Positions 25,769-34,631 of a stretch of DNA of 64,000 bases are shown piece by piece. This DNA comes from Marinagarivorans cellulosilyticus (lineage in GTDB: Bacteria; Pseudomonadota; Gammaproteobacteria; Pseudomonadales; Cellvibrionaceae). A model generated the notes under the pieces. The model was not told the DNA's origin and made no database searches. It worked only from the letters and a program-made list of their open reading frames with translations. The translations under genes and the position numbers were made by a program. Location: assembly GCF_021655555.1 (NCBI RefSeq), contig NZ_AP023086.1, forward strand, positions 3,874,685 to 3,938,684, read 5' to 3'. Each line of letters starts with the position of its first letter. Position 1 is the first letter of the stretch.

Positions 25769-26464
25769 CTAGCCATGCTCATTCGCCAGCACACACTTAA
25801 GCTCTGTGAGTAAGCACTCTACATAACGTGCTTTTGCTCCTGCAATTAAATCTGCGGGGGTTTGGTCAACATAATCTATCAATTGCGCCATTTCTAACGC
25901 AGGGTAACCACAGGGGTTAATGGCATCAAAGGGGGTCAAATCCATAGCAATATTGATTGCCACGCCGTGAAAGCTACAACCGCGGCGCACCCGCAACCCC
26001 AAAGAAGCCACTTTTTTATCGCCAACATAAACGCCTGGCGCATCCGCTCGGGCGGCCGCCTGCACATCGTAATTTGCCAAGCACGCAATCACACTGTTTT
26101 CAATATGGGTGACAAGCTCACGCACACCCAGCTGCTTGCGCCGCAAATTCAGCAGCGGATAAAACACCAACTGCCCTGGGCCATGGTAAGTCACCTGCCC
26201 CCCCCTATCGGTTTGCACAACCGGCGCCGTCGGGTCACCGATAATATGCTCAGCCTTGCCGGCCTGCCCCTGAGTGTAGGTGGGCAAATGCTCAACAATC
26301 CATAGCTCGTCAGATATCGGGTGTGCGGGATCCTCCTCTGCGCGCGCATTGGTAAATGCTTGCATAGCAGCCCATACTTCCTTATAAGGCGCAACACCAA
26401 GGTCTTTCACCAATATGGGTGTCAGTAGCGAAGGGGTTTCATCAACAATAGCCTGATCAACCAC
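25769..26464 (-). CDS. lipB: octanoyltransferase
   Basis: LipB moves octanoate from acyl carrier protein to lipoyl domains. At 231 residues it carries RGGQVTYHGPGQLVFYPLLN, KVASLGLRVRRGCSFHGVAIN and the catalytic-Cys region INPCGYPALEMAQL. The start is GTG at 26464, two bases after ybeD. Part of dacA-ybeD-lipB-lipA. Confidence 0.96.
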   Translation of the reverse strand: MVDQAIVDETPSLLTPILVKDLGVAPYKEVWAAMQAFTNARAEEDPAHPISDELWIVEHLPTYTQGQAGKAEHIIGDPTAPVVQTDRGGQVTYHGPGQLVFYPLLNLRRKQLGVRELVTHIENSVIACLANYDVQAAARADAPGVYVGDKKVASLGLRVRRGCSFHGVAINIAMDLTPFDAINPCGYPALEMAQLIDYVDQTPADLIAGAKARYVECLLTELKCVLANEHG

Positions 26465-26466
26465 GA

Positions 26467-26739
26467 CTACATCACCATCTTAACGAAGCTTAAACCTTTA
26501 AGTGCTTCGTGCAACGCCTTTAACTGTGGCTCCCCTGTCGCAATAATAGCCACGGTTAATGAAACAAAGCGCCCATTGCGGCTGGGGTTAAGTGGCTTTG
26601 GCGCAGCCGACAGCTGCGCGTGCTGAGCAACCACCTCTAGCACGGCTGCCTCATAACCTTCAAAAGCATCACCAATGATCTTGACTGGGTAATTAGGGCA
26701 AGGAAACTCAATAACCGGGGGATTATTTTGCTCACTCAT
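26467..26739 (-). CDS. ybeD: YbeD family protein (DUF493)
   Basis: A 90-residue protein with the YbeD pattern: IEFPCPNYPVKIIGDAFEGY, then a VSLTV-type strand and a C-terminal LKGLSFVKMVM. The fold resembles an ACT-like regulatory domain, and the function is unknown. It starts inside the last codons of dacA (four-base overlap) and leads into lipB. Confidence 0.9.
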   Translation of the reverse strand: MSEQNNPPVIEFPCPNYPVKIIGDAFEGYEAAVLEVVAQHAQLSAAPKPLNPSRNGRFVSLTVAIIATGEPQLKALHEALKGLSFVKMVM

Positions 26740-27917
26740 GACAACAAACCATTGATAAACAGCATCAAGCTATCCCACAAACGCGCAAAAAAACCAGATT
26801 GCTCCACATCATAAAGCGCAACCAAGCTACCTTGGTATAGGGTCTCGCCGTCGTAAGTAATGGCTAGGGTGCCCAAAGGCTGCCCAACCGCAACAGGGGC
26901 TTTAATGGTGTCGTCAACCGTGGTTACCATTTCCAGTTTGTCACTGGCACCGCGCGGAATGGTTAAGGTGATGTCATCTATCACCCCTAAAGACACCTGT
27001 TTATTCAAACCCTGCCAAATGCGCTCATCAAGTAATGGCTGCTGACCTTTAATGGCAGTATGTGTTGAGTAATAACGAAAACCGTAAGACAGCAGCTTTT
27101 GCGACTCCACCGCACGCGCTTCTTTAGAACGCGTGCCCAGCACGACAGAAATCAAACGCATGCCTTCCTTGTCTGCTGTTGCCACCAAACAATAACCTGC
27201 AGCTTCAGTGTGGCCGGTTTTCAATCCATCTACGCTACTATCGCGAAACAGCAAGCTATTGCGGTTATCTTGTTTAATGCCGTTATAGGTAAAGCTTTGT
27301 TCAGCATAAAGGCCATAGTGATCGGGGTGGTCGTAAATGGTGGCTTGTGCCAACAAGGCTAAATCCCGCGCCGTTGTTAAATGCCCCTCAGCCGGCCAGC
27401 CCGTTGCATTTTTAAAGTGCGTATTTTGCATGCCAAGCAAGGTGGCCGTTTGATTCATTACATCGGCAAAGGCACCCTCACTACCGGCAATATGTTGCGC
27501 TAGCGCAATAGAAGCATCATTGCCCGATTGAATAATGACACCGCGCAGAAGGTCAATAACCTCTACCTCCGTGCGTGGCTTTAAGAACATGGTCGAACCA
27601 CCACTGGATGTGCCGCCGCGGCGCCATGCATCGTCGGTGATATATACCTTATCTTGCTCACTTAAATCGCCGCGCGCCACCTCCTCAGAGACAATATAAC
27701 TTGTCATTATTTTGGTAAGGCTCGCTGGGGGCAACTGAGAATCAGCTTGCTCCTCAATTAGCACATGCCCTGTTTGCGCATCGATAAGAATATAGGCTTT
27801 TGCCGCAACCTGAGGAGGCTTGGGAATGATAATGTCTCGCGCTATCGCCAGCTGCGATGCGCCCGCAAGCAGCACTGCTTGCGCAAAGGACCAGTACATC
27901 TTGGTTTTAAAAATCAT
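26736..27917 (-). CDS. dacA: D-alanyl-D-alanine carboxypeptidase (PBP5/6 type)
   Basis: Periplasmic DD-carboxypeptidase that trims peptidoglycan pentapeptides. From the ATG at 27917 it has 393 residues. The signal peptide ends near SQLAIA. Catalytic motifs are SLTK (S-x-x-K), SGN and KTGHTEAAGYC. The PBP5 C-terminal beta domain and a terminal amphipathic anchor helix (FFARLWDSLMLFINGLL) follow. A longer frame upstream adds residues without signal character. First gene of dacA-ybeD-lipB-lipA, divergent from lexA. Confidence 0.93.
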   Translation of the reverse strand: MIFKTKMYWSFAQAVLLAGASQLAIARDIIIPKPPQVAAKAYILIDAQTGHVLIEEQADSQLPPASLTKIMTSYIVSEEVARGDLSEQDKVYITDDAWRRGGTSSGGSTMFLKPRTEVEVIDLLRGVIIQSGNDASIALAQHIAGSEGAFADVMNQTATLLGMQNTHFKNATGWPAEGHLTTARDLALLAQATIYDHPDHYGLYAEQSFTYNGIKQDNRNSLLFRDSSVDGLKTGHTEAAGYCLVATADKEGMRLISVVLGTRSKEARAVESQKLLSYGFRYYSTHTAIKGQQPLLDERIWQGLNKQVSLGVIDDITLTIPRGASDKLEMVTTVDDTIKAPVAVGQPLGTLAITYDGETLYQGSLVALYDVEQSGFFARLWDSLMLFINGLLS

Positions 27918-28087
27918 GATGAGAGTAGTTATCCGTGGCCAAAAGTCGCGATTATAGCAGCATTGCCTAAACAAACTCCAAAGCCTTACGGCTGCACAAG
28001 CAAGCACCAACCTCCCACTGCCCCACAAATTTAACCACTACACTGAAAAAGGTGCTTGCACTACAGCAATTACTGCTTATAATCACA

Positions 28088-28107
28088 TACTGTACAGCCA
28101 ACCAGTA
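28088..28107 (+). promoter_or_regulatory. LexA box (SOS operator) upstream of lexA
   Basis: TACTGTACAGCCAACCAGTA fits CTG-N10-CAG with flanking TA/TA symmetry. It ends 20 bases before the lexA ATG, as expected for autoregulation. Confidence 0.85.
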
Positions 28108-28127
28108 CTTTTACCTTTGGAGGCAAA

Positions 28128-28730
28128 ATGTCCAAACTTACCGCCAGACAGCAGCAAGTATTCGATGTTATTAAATCGCATATGGAAGACACCGGCTGCC
28201 CCCCAACTCGCGTAGAGCTCGCGAAGATTTTGGGCTTTAAGTCGGCCAATGCCGCTGAAGAGCACATCAAGGCCCTAGCACGAAAGGGCGCCATTGAAAT
28301 TATCGAAGGCGCCTCTCGCGGCATCCGCCTACCCGAAGAGGCCCGCGGCATACCGCTTGTAGGCCGCGTTGCCGCAGGCAACCCCATTTTGGCCACCGCA
28401 CACATCGAGGATTATTTGCCCATACCGCAAAACTTCTTCCACCCGTCTGCGGACTATCTGCTGGAAGTACGCGGCATGAGCATGAAAGACGCCGGTATCC
28501 TTGACGGCGATTTACTGGCTGTTCGCGAATCTAAAACCGCCAAAAATAACGACATAGTCGTGGCGCGCGTGGAAGACGAAGTAACGGTCAAGCGCTATCG
28601 CCGCGAAGGCAACCGCGCACTGGTACAACTATTCCCCGAAAATGAAGACTTTGATGTTATTGAAGTAGATTTACGCGATAGCAGTTTTTCTATCGAAGGC
28701 ATTAGCGTTGGCGTTATTCGCCGAGGATAA
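28128..28730 (+). CDS. lexA: SOS repressor LexA
   Basis: A 200-residue repressor. The N-terminal winged helix-turn-helix (LTARQQQVFDVIKSHMEDTG, then GFKSANAAEEHIKAL) binds SOS boxes. The cleavage site is in GRVAAGNP (Ala-Gly). The catalytic Ser and Lys lie in VRGMSMKDAGILDGDLLAV and DIVVARVEDEVTVKR. It is preceded by a LexA box and GGAGG. The next gene is sulA. Confidence 0.97.
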   Translation: MSKLTARQQQVFDVIKSHMEDTGCPPTRVELAKILGFKSANAAEEHIKALARKGAIEIIEGASRGIRLPEEARGIPLVGRVAAGNPILATAHIEDYLPIPQNFFHPSADYLLEVRGMSMKDAGILDGDLLAVRESKTAKNNDIVVARVEDEVTVKRYRREGNRALVQLFPENEDFDVIEVDLRDSSFSIEGISVGVIRRG

Positions 28731-28734
28731 AACT

Positions 28735-29166
28735 ATGCAAGCTCTCTCTTTGCAGCAACCAAGCCAATACAATACCGCAGATGCCGCAGCCAACCGGCCC
28801 TCTAAGGTTAGCGAGATAATATTGGCAGGCAACAATCCGCAAGGCGATCTAACCTTTGCCATGCTGGCCCACCTTAGCCATCAACATAAAACTGATGGCC
28901 ATAACGGGCGTTGGCTCACATGGATATGCCCAATGCTAATTAGCCGCGAGGCGCTTGCGCAGTTTAACTTCGATGTAATGGGCCTTAGAATTTTACACCC
29001 CAAACGCGAAGCCGACATACCTCAACTAATGCAAGATGCCTTAAATGCCGGCACCAGCCATACCGTAGTGGCCCACTGCCAAGGCTTTAGCAGCAAGCTG
29101 TTCCCTTGGTTAGAAAATGCCGCTTACGCTGGCGATTGCAGCGCCTTAATTATTCGCCCCCAATAA
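28735..29166 (+). CDS. sulA: cell division inhibitor SulA
   Basis: A 143-residue SOS-induced inhibitor of FtsZ. The family pattern NGRWLTWICPMLISREAL, LRILHPKREADIPQLMQDAL, HTVVAHCQGFSSK and a C-terminal LIIRPQ are visible. The ATG at 28735 lies four bases after the lexA stop, so the lexA-sulA operon shares the SOS box. The same order is known from Pseudomonas. A strong terminator follows. Confidence 0.85.
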   Translation: MQALSLQQPSQYNTADAAANRPSKVSEIILAGNNPQGDLTFAMLAHLSHQHKTDGHNGRWLTWICPMLISREALAQFNFDVMGLRILHPKREADIPQLMQDALNAGTSHTVVAHCQGFSSKLFPWLENAAYAGDCSALIIRPQ

Positions 29167-29204
29167 AATTGCAGCAAGCTTAGCTCAACCTCTCCTCCTC
29201 GACC

Positions 29205-29258
29205 CTCCGTTTTTCCGCAGCTGTACGCCATTCAGCTGCGGAAAAACGGAGTTTTTTT
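29205..29258 (+). terminator. rho-independent terminator after lexA-sulA
   Basis: A 19-base perfect stem with arms at 29205-29223 and 29233-29251 and a nine-base loop is followed by TTTTTTT. Confidence 0.95.
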
Positions 29259-29289
29259 ATTTCCCCACCCTACCCCTCAACAACAGACA

Positions 29290-29661
29290 TTATTCTTTTT
29301 TGCTTTTTTCCATTTGAGCTTTTAAATCAGCAAAAGGATTAAAAGTGGCGGGCGCAACCTCCGCAGATTTTCGGCTGCCATAAATAATTTGGTTAGAAAA
29401 CTTAGTATGCTCTTCATCATGGCAATACACACAAAGTAGCTCCCAATTACTGCCATCAGAAGGATTATTATCGTGATTATGATCCCGATGGTGCACCGTT
29501 AGCTCCCGCAAGTTTTTATGGTTAAACTCGCGGGTACATCGGCCACACACCCAAGGGTACATTTTTAATGCTCGCTCACGGTACCCCTTTTCACGAGTTG
29601 CAATATATTCGCGCTGCTCCGCAAGAATGCGATCCAGCTTACTGGTCGGTGTCACTGACAT
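29290..29661 (-). CDS. yajD: YajD-type HNH nuclease
   Basis: A 123-residue HNH protein. YPWVCGRCTREF supplies the first zinc Cys pair, LTVHHRDHNHDNNPSDG the HH catalytic part, and WELLCVYCHDEEH the second pair with the terminal His. This matches YajD throughout. The cellular role is unsettled. It stands alone. Confidence 0.9.
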   Translation of the reverse strand: MSVTPTSKLDRILAEQREYIATREKGYRERALKMYPWVCGRCTREFNHKNLRELTVHHRDHNHDNNPSDGSNWELLCVYCHDEEHTKFSNQIIYGSRKSAEVAPATFNPFADLKAQMEKSKKE

Positions 29662-29791
29662 AATAAATCCTAAAGTAAAAAGTAGGCCTCACGCCAAAAG
29701 CTTTTGCTCACAATCACAAGCATGCAGGCCCAATATCAAGATCAAACACTACCCCCTGCAAACAAAAGCAGCCACAAAGTAAACATAAATA

Positions 29792-30979
29792 TTATTCGCC
29801 AACACTAAACTCTAGCTGCTCGACATTATCGACATACAGCTGGGGGTTTGCTTGGTTTGCGGTAGTTACATTTATTCGCCCGGCTACATTCACTTGTACT
29901 ACTGGGTTCACAAAGTAATTTCGCCCCGCCACCGCCGTGGCCAAATTGGCCTGCCATGCCGCCTGGGCCTTTTCAGACAACGCTGAAAATAACGCATTAA
30001 ACGCGGCCGGGTCTTCAAAGCCAATGCCAGGAAACAACGTATAAATGCGCGCGATACCATTGGCATCACTCACTTTAACCGCATAAACATCACGCGATAT
30101 TGCCGGGCTAGCCGCAAAGCGCACCAACGCACCTTGCAACACTACTTCACGGTTATGGCAACCTACCATCGCATCAACGCGCTGCAAAGCATCGACCACA
30201 GCGGCATCTGTTCGGAAATGCAAAGGCCGGTTATCAGCACGAATTATACTCACATCGATCAGCACAATATCATTTCGATACAAAGCTGCACTTAGCGCTT
30301 GATGGCTAGCATCAACAATCACCGGCAAAACCATGTCCTCATGCTCAAGCACCAACCCCTTGCCACCATCAACAATGGCGTGAACCTGCGCCAAAATTTT
30401 TGCCCGATCAACACCCTCAAACAGTGTCTCATCAACACGGTAATTATAATCGTAGCGCGTAGCATAGGGCTCGAGCACCTCCAACGCCTCCACCAGTACA
30501 TGCCGAGGACCATCCCCCGTTTGCAATAAATTTCCCTGTATGCGAATCCGGTCATGCCGCCCGACAGACGCTAACGCCCCAGCCACTTGCCCATCATTGG
30601 GCACAAGGCTTAATTCCTCAGCATCAAAAAAGTTAGTGTCGCTGCGATAAGTAAAAACAGCTTGTTGGTTAATAGACATAACCCCATGCACCGTTCCCAC
30701 CAAACCCTCGCCAAGCAACTGCTGCTGTAAAAAGTCGCGCTCGAACCGAAAGCTCACTACACGCGTGCCTAGCGCCGCAGGCGCAGCGCAAAAACGAGAC
30801 TTATCAATCATCGCGATACTGGGTGCCAAACGTAAGTAACCTTCACTTAACTCAGAACTCGCCGACGATCCACTAGCAACGGAATCCCCAGCAGCCCCCA
30901 TCTTGCCACCACAGGCAACAAGCAAGCTAAAACAACCCATTAACAGAATATGGCTAACTGCCGAAAAATACGCCATCAC
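29792..30979 (-). CDS. putative lipoprotein, family not recognised
   Basis: A 395-residue protein with a lipoprotein signal (LLMGCFSLLVACGG, cysteine near residue 23) and a Ser/Ala/Gly linker. The long mature part is rich in short beta strands, and no catalytic motif was recognised. It has cysteines at about 63 and in VGCHN, possibly a disulfide. It is the last gene before the accessory region and may still be core. Confidence 0.6.
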   Translation of the reverse strand: MMAYFSAVSHILLMGCFSLLVACGGKMGAAGDSVASGSSASSELSEGYLRLAPSIAMIDKSRFCAAPAALGTRVVSFRFERDFLQQQLLGEGLVGTVHGVMSINQQAVFTYRSDTNFFDAEELSLVPNDGQVAGALASVGRHDRIRIQGNLLQTGDGPRHVLVEALEVLEPYATRYDYNYRVDETLFEGVDRAKILAQVHAIVDGGKGLVLEHEDMVLPVIVDASHQALSAALYRNDIVLIDVSIIRADNRPLHFRTDAAVVDALQRVDAMVGCHNREVVLQGALVRFAASPAISRDVYAVKVSDANGIARIYTLFPGIGFEDPAAFNALFSALSEKAQAAWQANLATAVAGRNYFVNPVVQVNVAGRINVTTANQANPQLYVDNVEQLEFSVGE

Positions 30980-31516
30980 TCAACTCCTAGAATTAAGCCC
31001 CAAAGGCTCTTTATATCAATAAGCCTAATTGTACGCACAAGTGCACCGCAAGAGCGCAACATCAAGCAGTGACCATGGCGTTTTGTGATGGAGTTAAGCC
31101 GACTATTAAAGAAAGCAATAGCAGCTTTGTGCGTGCATTGGGAGCCAAACAACATACCCAGACGCACACCAAAAATAAATGCACTCAGATGCTCACTCGG
31201 ATATTTATAGCCTATTTGAGGGCGTGCGTAAGCAATCAACAAAACGCATAGCGGTTAAGCCTTCGGCCCATACGCCTACACTTTTCCATCGGCTAAAATT
31301 CGCTTTTAGAGGGAATACTTTGTGAGCTTTAAGTGCGGATAACCTCGCGAAAAAAGGAGCCAATATATTCGTTATCGAATGCAAAAATGTAAAACGCTAG
31401 GTGATCATTGGGTAGAAATTTATTACCAATCTGAAAGCGAGCCCTGTGGATCAGCATACCGAGTGGTGCAGGGAGAGCTGGCTAGAAACCAGCGCTTACC
31501 CGATTTATGACCGTAA
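30980..31516. other. gene-poor boundary of accessory region
   Basis: This 537-base stretch has no confident gene. Short frames at 31069-31251 and 31379-31510 (plus) lack good ribosome sites and recognisable products. It may hold the promoter of the lipoprotein gene and the edge of the accessory region. Confidence 0.4.
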
Positions 31517-31717
31517 TTATTTAGGGTACCCACGAATCCCAAATGGGTTTCCAAAAGGGTCTAATACCTGACACATACGAACACCACTTTTAAGATCCAT
31601 CGGGCCGCGAAAAAGTGTTGCCCCTTTGGAAAGTAAAAAACTTAATCTTGCATCGAAATCTTCTGTTTGCCAATACACAACAGTGCCAGCACAACCTGAT
31701 GAGACTTTTGTAATCAA
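31517..31717 (-). pseudogene. VOC (glyoxalase-like) family protein, C-terminal remnant
   Basis: Only about 60 residues remain. TVVYWQTEDFDARLSFLLSK, GATLFRGPMDL and MCQVLDPFGNPFGIRGYP match the second half of a VOC/bleomycin-resistance-type domain. The N-terminal half is missing. Homology stops within a few codons of the AATCAAAACAGGACACT direct repeat at 31712. The gene was probably cut by insertion of the adjacent RAYT element. Confidence 0.65.
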
Positions 31718-31752
31718 AACAGGACACTAACAATTAATCAAAACAGGACACT
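31712..31752. repeat. two copies of a 17-bp direct repeat at RAYT element edge
   Basis: AATCAAAACAGGACACT occurs at 31712-31728 and 31736-31752. A related inverted sequence (AGTGTGTGTCCGTTTAATT) lies on the far side of the transposase gene near 32984-33002. Together they may mark the element ends. Confidence 0.6.
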
Positions 31753-31940
31753 CACTTTAAAAAACAATCAAATCTACCCGCTCGATGTTTCAGGCCCAGC
31801 AATCTTTTTCAGGCGAAGCTGTAGGCCCGTGATCTTATGACCACAGGCTATCAAAAATGTATTTTTAGAACAACGAGCCATATACCCAAGCTAAGTTAAG
31901 CCTAGAGGCGTGAGGAAAGCGGAGGGGAATAAGCGGCTGA

Positions 31941-32915
31941 TCAGCCAAATAACGACTGGCAGCGCCGCCGATTAGGCGTGCGCTGGTACCCCATTGCAAA
32001 AGCGGCACTTTCGATATGATCACCAGCCCCCACAAAGGTTTTCGTGTTCTTTTCGAAAGCCCGGGTCAGCTCTAACCAGTTGTCTGGCTCGATACCTAGG
32101 CGATCAACAATTGGGGGTAAAGTTGAGATGATATGGCCTCGTTTATCATCGCGCATTACCCTGCCCGTCCAATCCACCAAATCAATGTAATCCATCAATG
32201 TAAACGGCAAGCCTTGCGGCATCGGTTCGCGCGGGTTACCGACAAATTGCGCTAGATTTTTTGGGGTCTCATTATTTTTAGCGGCCGCAATACGCTGCTT
32301 TATCGAGGTATGATCACTGGTTTCAGGGGTTTCGGCCATTTTCGCGCGAATTGGATTCAGATCAACATAAGCCATGCAGGCCGCTAATGCCGCTTCGTCA
32401 CACAGCGCTTGCGATTTAAAACGCCCCTCCCAGAACCGCCCCGTGCATTTATCTTCCGCATTGGCCATGCGAGCAATCGGTTCATTCAGCGCCTTCATAA
32501 ACTTGCTAATATCAAATAGATTCAGGCGCCACTGATCAATGCGCATTTTAACGGCGACTTGCTCGGCTTTATTCATGGGGTCCTGCCGAGCGTATTTTTG
32601 TGTGAGCACCGTACCCTTATAAAGCCGATGCCAGCGTTCGCACACCTCTAAATCCGTCAGGTGATGGGCCTCGGCAGCATTGATATGCAAGACGGTATGT
32701 ACATGATTCGACATCACGGCATAGGCACACAAATCGATGGCGAAGACCTCAGCCAATAGCAATAAGCGGTCTTCAATCCACTGACGACGATGCTCGTAGT
32801 CTTGCCCCGTGTGGTTATCTCGGCCGCACAAGAAAGCCTTTCTAACACATCGACTGACACAGTGATAATAGGGCGTGGTGTCTAGCGAAACCTGGACTTT
32901 GCGAGCCTTGGTCAT
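31941..32915 (-). CDS. REP-associated tyrosine transposase (RAYT, Y1 family)
   Basis: A 324-residue Y1 transposase. It has the HUH-type motif MSNHVHTVLH and the catalytic tyrosine region ACMAYVDLNPIRAKM. CTGRFWEGRFKSQAL is also typical of RAYTs. These enzymes cut single-stranded palindromic REP sequences. The ATG at 32915 has AGGTGA upstream. The frame three codons longer starts at a GTG inside that site. The gene is flanked by related CAGGACAC-type repeats and lies next to a truncated VOC gene. Confidence 0.88.
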   Translation of the reverse strand: MTKARKVQVSLDTTPYYHCVSRCVRKAFLCGRDNHTGQDYEHRRQWIEDRLLLLAEVFAIDLCAYAVMSNHVHTVLHINAAEAHHLTDLEVCERWHRLYKGTVLTQKYARQDPMNKAEQVAVKMRIDQWRLNLFDISKFMKALNEPIARMANAEDKCTGRFWEGRFKSQALCDEAALAACMAYVDLNPIRAKMAETPETSDHTSIKQRIAAAKNNETPKNLAQFVGNPREPMPQGLPFTLMDYIDLVDWTGRVMRDDKRGHIISTLPPIVDRLGIEPDNWLELTRAFEKNTKTFVGAGDHIESAAFAMGYQRTPNRRRCQSLFG

Positions 32916-33079
32916 GGTAATCACCTAGCGGCAGAGGGTAATACCTTAAGCCTAGCCAATGATCACTTTTTGTCCAGAATTTAGAGTGTGTGTCCGTTTA
33001 ATTTCGATCACTATGCACCTATCTAGGTAGGTGAGCAGATTCAATCTATTCAAGATCGTTATTGTCAATTACAATGACA

Positions 33080-33154
33080 TGTATTAGCTCAGACATAAAA
33101 TGACAGGTGCTATTGAAAAATAAATAACTGTCAGATTAACTCTGAGCTAATACA
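33080..33154. repeat. 75-bp nested inverted-repeat (MITE-like) element
   Basis: Outer 14-bp perfect arms TGTATTAGCTCAGA (33080-33093) and TCTGAGCTAATACA (33141-33154) enclose inner arms TGACAG (33101-33106) and CTGTCA (33128-33133). Each pair of arms is separated by exactly seven bases. No coding capacity. Confidence 0.75.
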
Positions 33155-33197
33155 CCATAGCGCTTGCCATTCGTTGCTTGCCGCCATTATTCTCACC

Positions 33198-33404
33198 CTA
33201 TAGAGCTGTTATGCCGTTGATGGCACAAAAATCTTCCCAATCACTATTGCTAAGTTCAACCGATATTGCACCCATATCGTCTGGATATTCAGATTCAACA
33301 AGCTCAAACGTAATGAAGTCATCCCCGTGATCTTCAAGATTTATTTAACTGTAGATCTTGCCTTTACGGACTTTGTACTGGCCCTCTTCAATCGGTAATA
33401 CCAT
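33198..33404 (-). pseudogene. small acidic protein gene with in-frame stop
   Basis: From the ATG at 33404, with TAGGAG eight bases upstream, the frame reads MVLPIEEGQYKVRKGKIYS, then TAA at 33345-33347. It continues INLEDHGDDFITFELVESEY and on to ISVELSNSDWEDFCAINGIT before a TAG at 33198. The 68-codon unit looks coding on both sides of the stop. It is most likely a recently inactivated small gene. The family was not recognised. Confidence 0.55.
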
Positions 33405-33826
33405 ATTATTCTCCTATATTGTTAAGCTCTTTGAGCTTATCTGATCGTAAGTGCCGTGCACAACCAATCGACTGCTCAAGTGGATTGGCACTACCCAATT
33501 AGCCAATAGGGTTAAAATTCGACCAAGCAATGGTATGTGCACTGGCACTCGTGTAACCGAATAATAATTAATTTTAAGTTGACATGCATGGATGTCTAGC
33601 ATATTAATGTAAGCATGAACTCGATTCCACGCACATCACATTTAACGAGACAAGCTCAGAACTCTGCCAACCGCGGAGCATTTTCGCTTGCTCGCGCCTT
33701 TCTCATTTAAGGGCGACCAAGCATAGCTGACTTGGCCGCCCGAAACCTTTAGCTCCAACCTTTTCTTAAACTCGAAACGCACACCCCTCTCAGGGTTTGC
33801 GCGCGCCCTTCTTGGCGGGCTTAGCT
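33405..33826. other. gene-poor stretch before hemD-like fragment
   Basis: No confident gene was found. A 62-residue minus frame at 33414-33602 has no recognisable family. A hairpin without T run (GGGCGACCAAG / CTTGGCCGCCC, about 33712-33742) lies upstream of the hemD-like fragment. Confidence 0.4.
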
Positions 33827-34414
33827 ATGTCTCACTTTAATAAAATATCCGTATTTATCACGCGGCCACCTGAGCTATTGCACAGCATTACCCATGTGCT
33901 GCCAAGCAATCGCTTTCAGGTCTATGCATCCCCCACGGTCAGCATTGAACCCGTTACGTTAAATAGCGAGCAAAACGAATGCTTTAACAATGCTGCAGAC
34001 TACGACTACACGATTTTTACATCGCGATATGCGGTGGAGAATACGCTTACGCTTTGCAGCAACTTGGGCATATGCCCTCTCGTGTTTAACAATGGAACCC
34101 TCTGTGCAGGCGGGCCGATGGTCTCTGCACACCTCGAAAACCAAGGTTTACATGTTGACATTATTCCGCATCAATATACAGCCGAGGCATTAGCGTCAAT
34201 TATTCCGCGGACGAGGAAGCCTGCAAAAATTCTATTTCCGAAAGGTAATTGCTCGCCCAACATTCTAGAACCACTGTTAAAGAAAAAGGGTCACAGCGTA
34301 GATTCGATTGAAGTTTATCGCGTCACTCAACATGACGACCTCTATCCACAATTGCAGCAGAAAATCGACGATCAAGATGTTGACTGTATTGCTTGTAGGC
34401 ACCGGCCCACATGA
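33827..34414 (+). pseudogene. uroporphyrinogen-III synthase (HemD) family, 3' truncated
   Basis: The sequence follows the HemD family. It begins ISVFITRPPELLHSITHVL, then YDYTIFTSRYAVENTL, CAGGPMVSAHLENQGLHVDI and PAKILFPKGNCSPNILEPLL with VDSIEVYRVTQ. At VDCIA the family would continue FTSPS, but the frame instead reads CRHRPT and stops. About 50 C-terminal residues are missing. At 195 residues it is probably non-functional. It is likely an extra copy, since no hem genes are near. Confidence 0.65.
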
Positions 34415-34549
34415 GCCACCGTGCCGGAGGTTAGTGCCAGCCTGTGCCGGTTAGGCTAGGACATGGCGCTGGTTTCAGGGCCAAAAACAGTGACTTTTAG
34501 AGTGACGTCCCTGTGTCTCGCGCCCTAAAGCGAAGAGATAGACACTAAA

Positions 34550-34573
34550 AAGCCCAACCGGTTGGCTGGGCTT
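34550..34573. terminator. possible bidirectional terminator hairpin
   Basis: AAGCCCA/TGGGCTT with inner CC/GG pairs and flanking A and T runs lies between the truncated hemD-like gene and the convergent zinc-ribbon gene. The rest of 34415-34631 shows nothing recognisable. Confidence 0.5.
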
Positions 34574-34631
34574 ACGTTTACTCGCTACGTAGTGTTTGGG
34601 GTGTCCCAGATTACTTCTTTATTGCTCTAAT

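Noticed and set aside
31069..31510. Short plus-strand ORFs in the gap left of the VOC remnant
   Set aside because: Poor start context and no recognisable protein. More likely chance frames.
33414..33602. 62-residue minus-strand ORF
   Set aside because: No family and no convincing ribosome site. It could be a remnant, but evidence is too weak to call.
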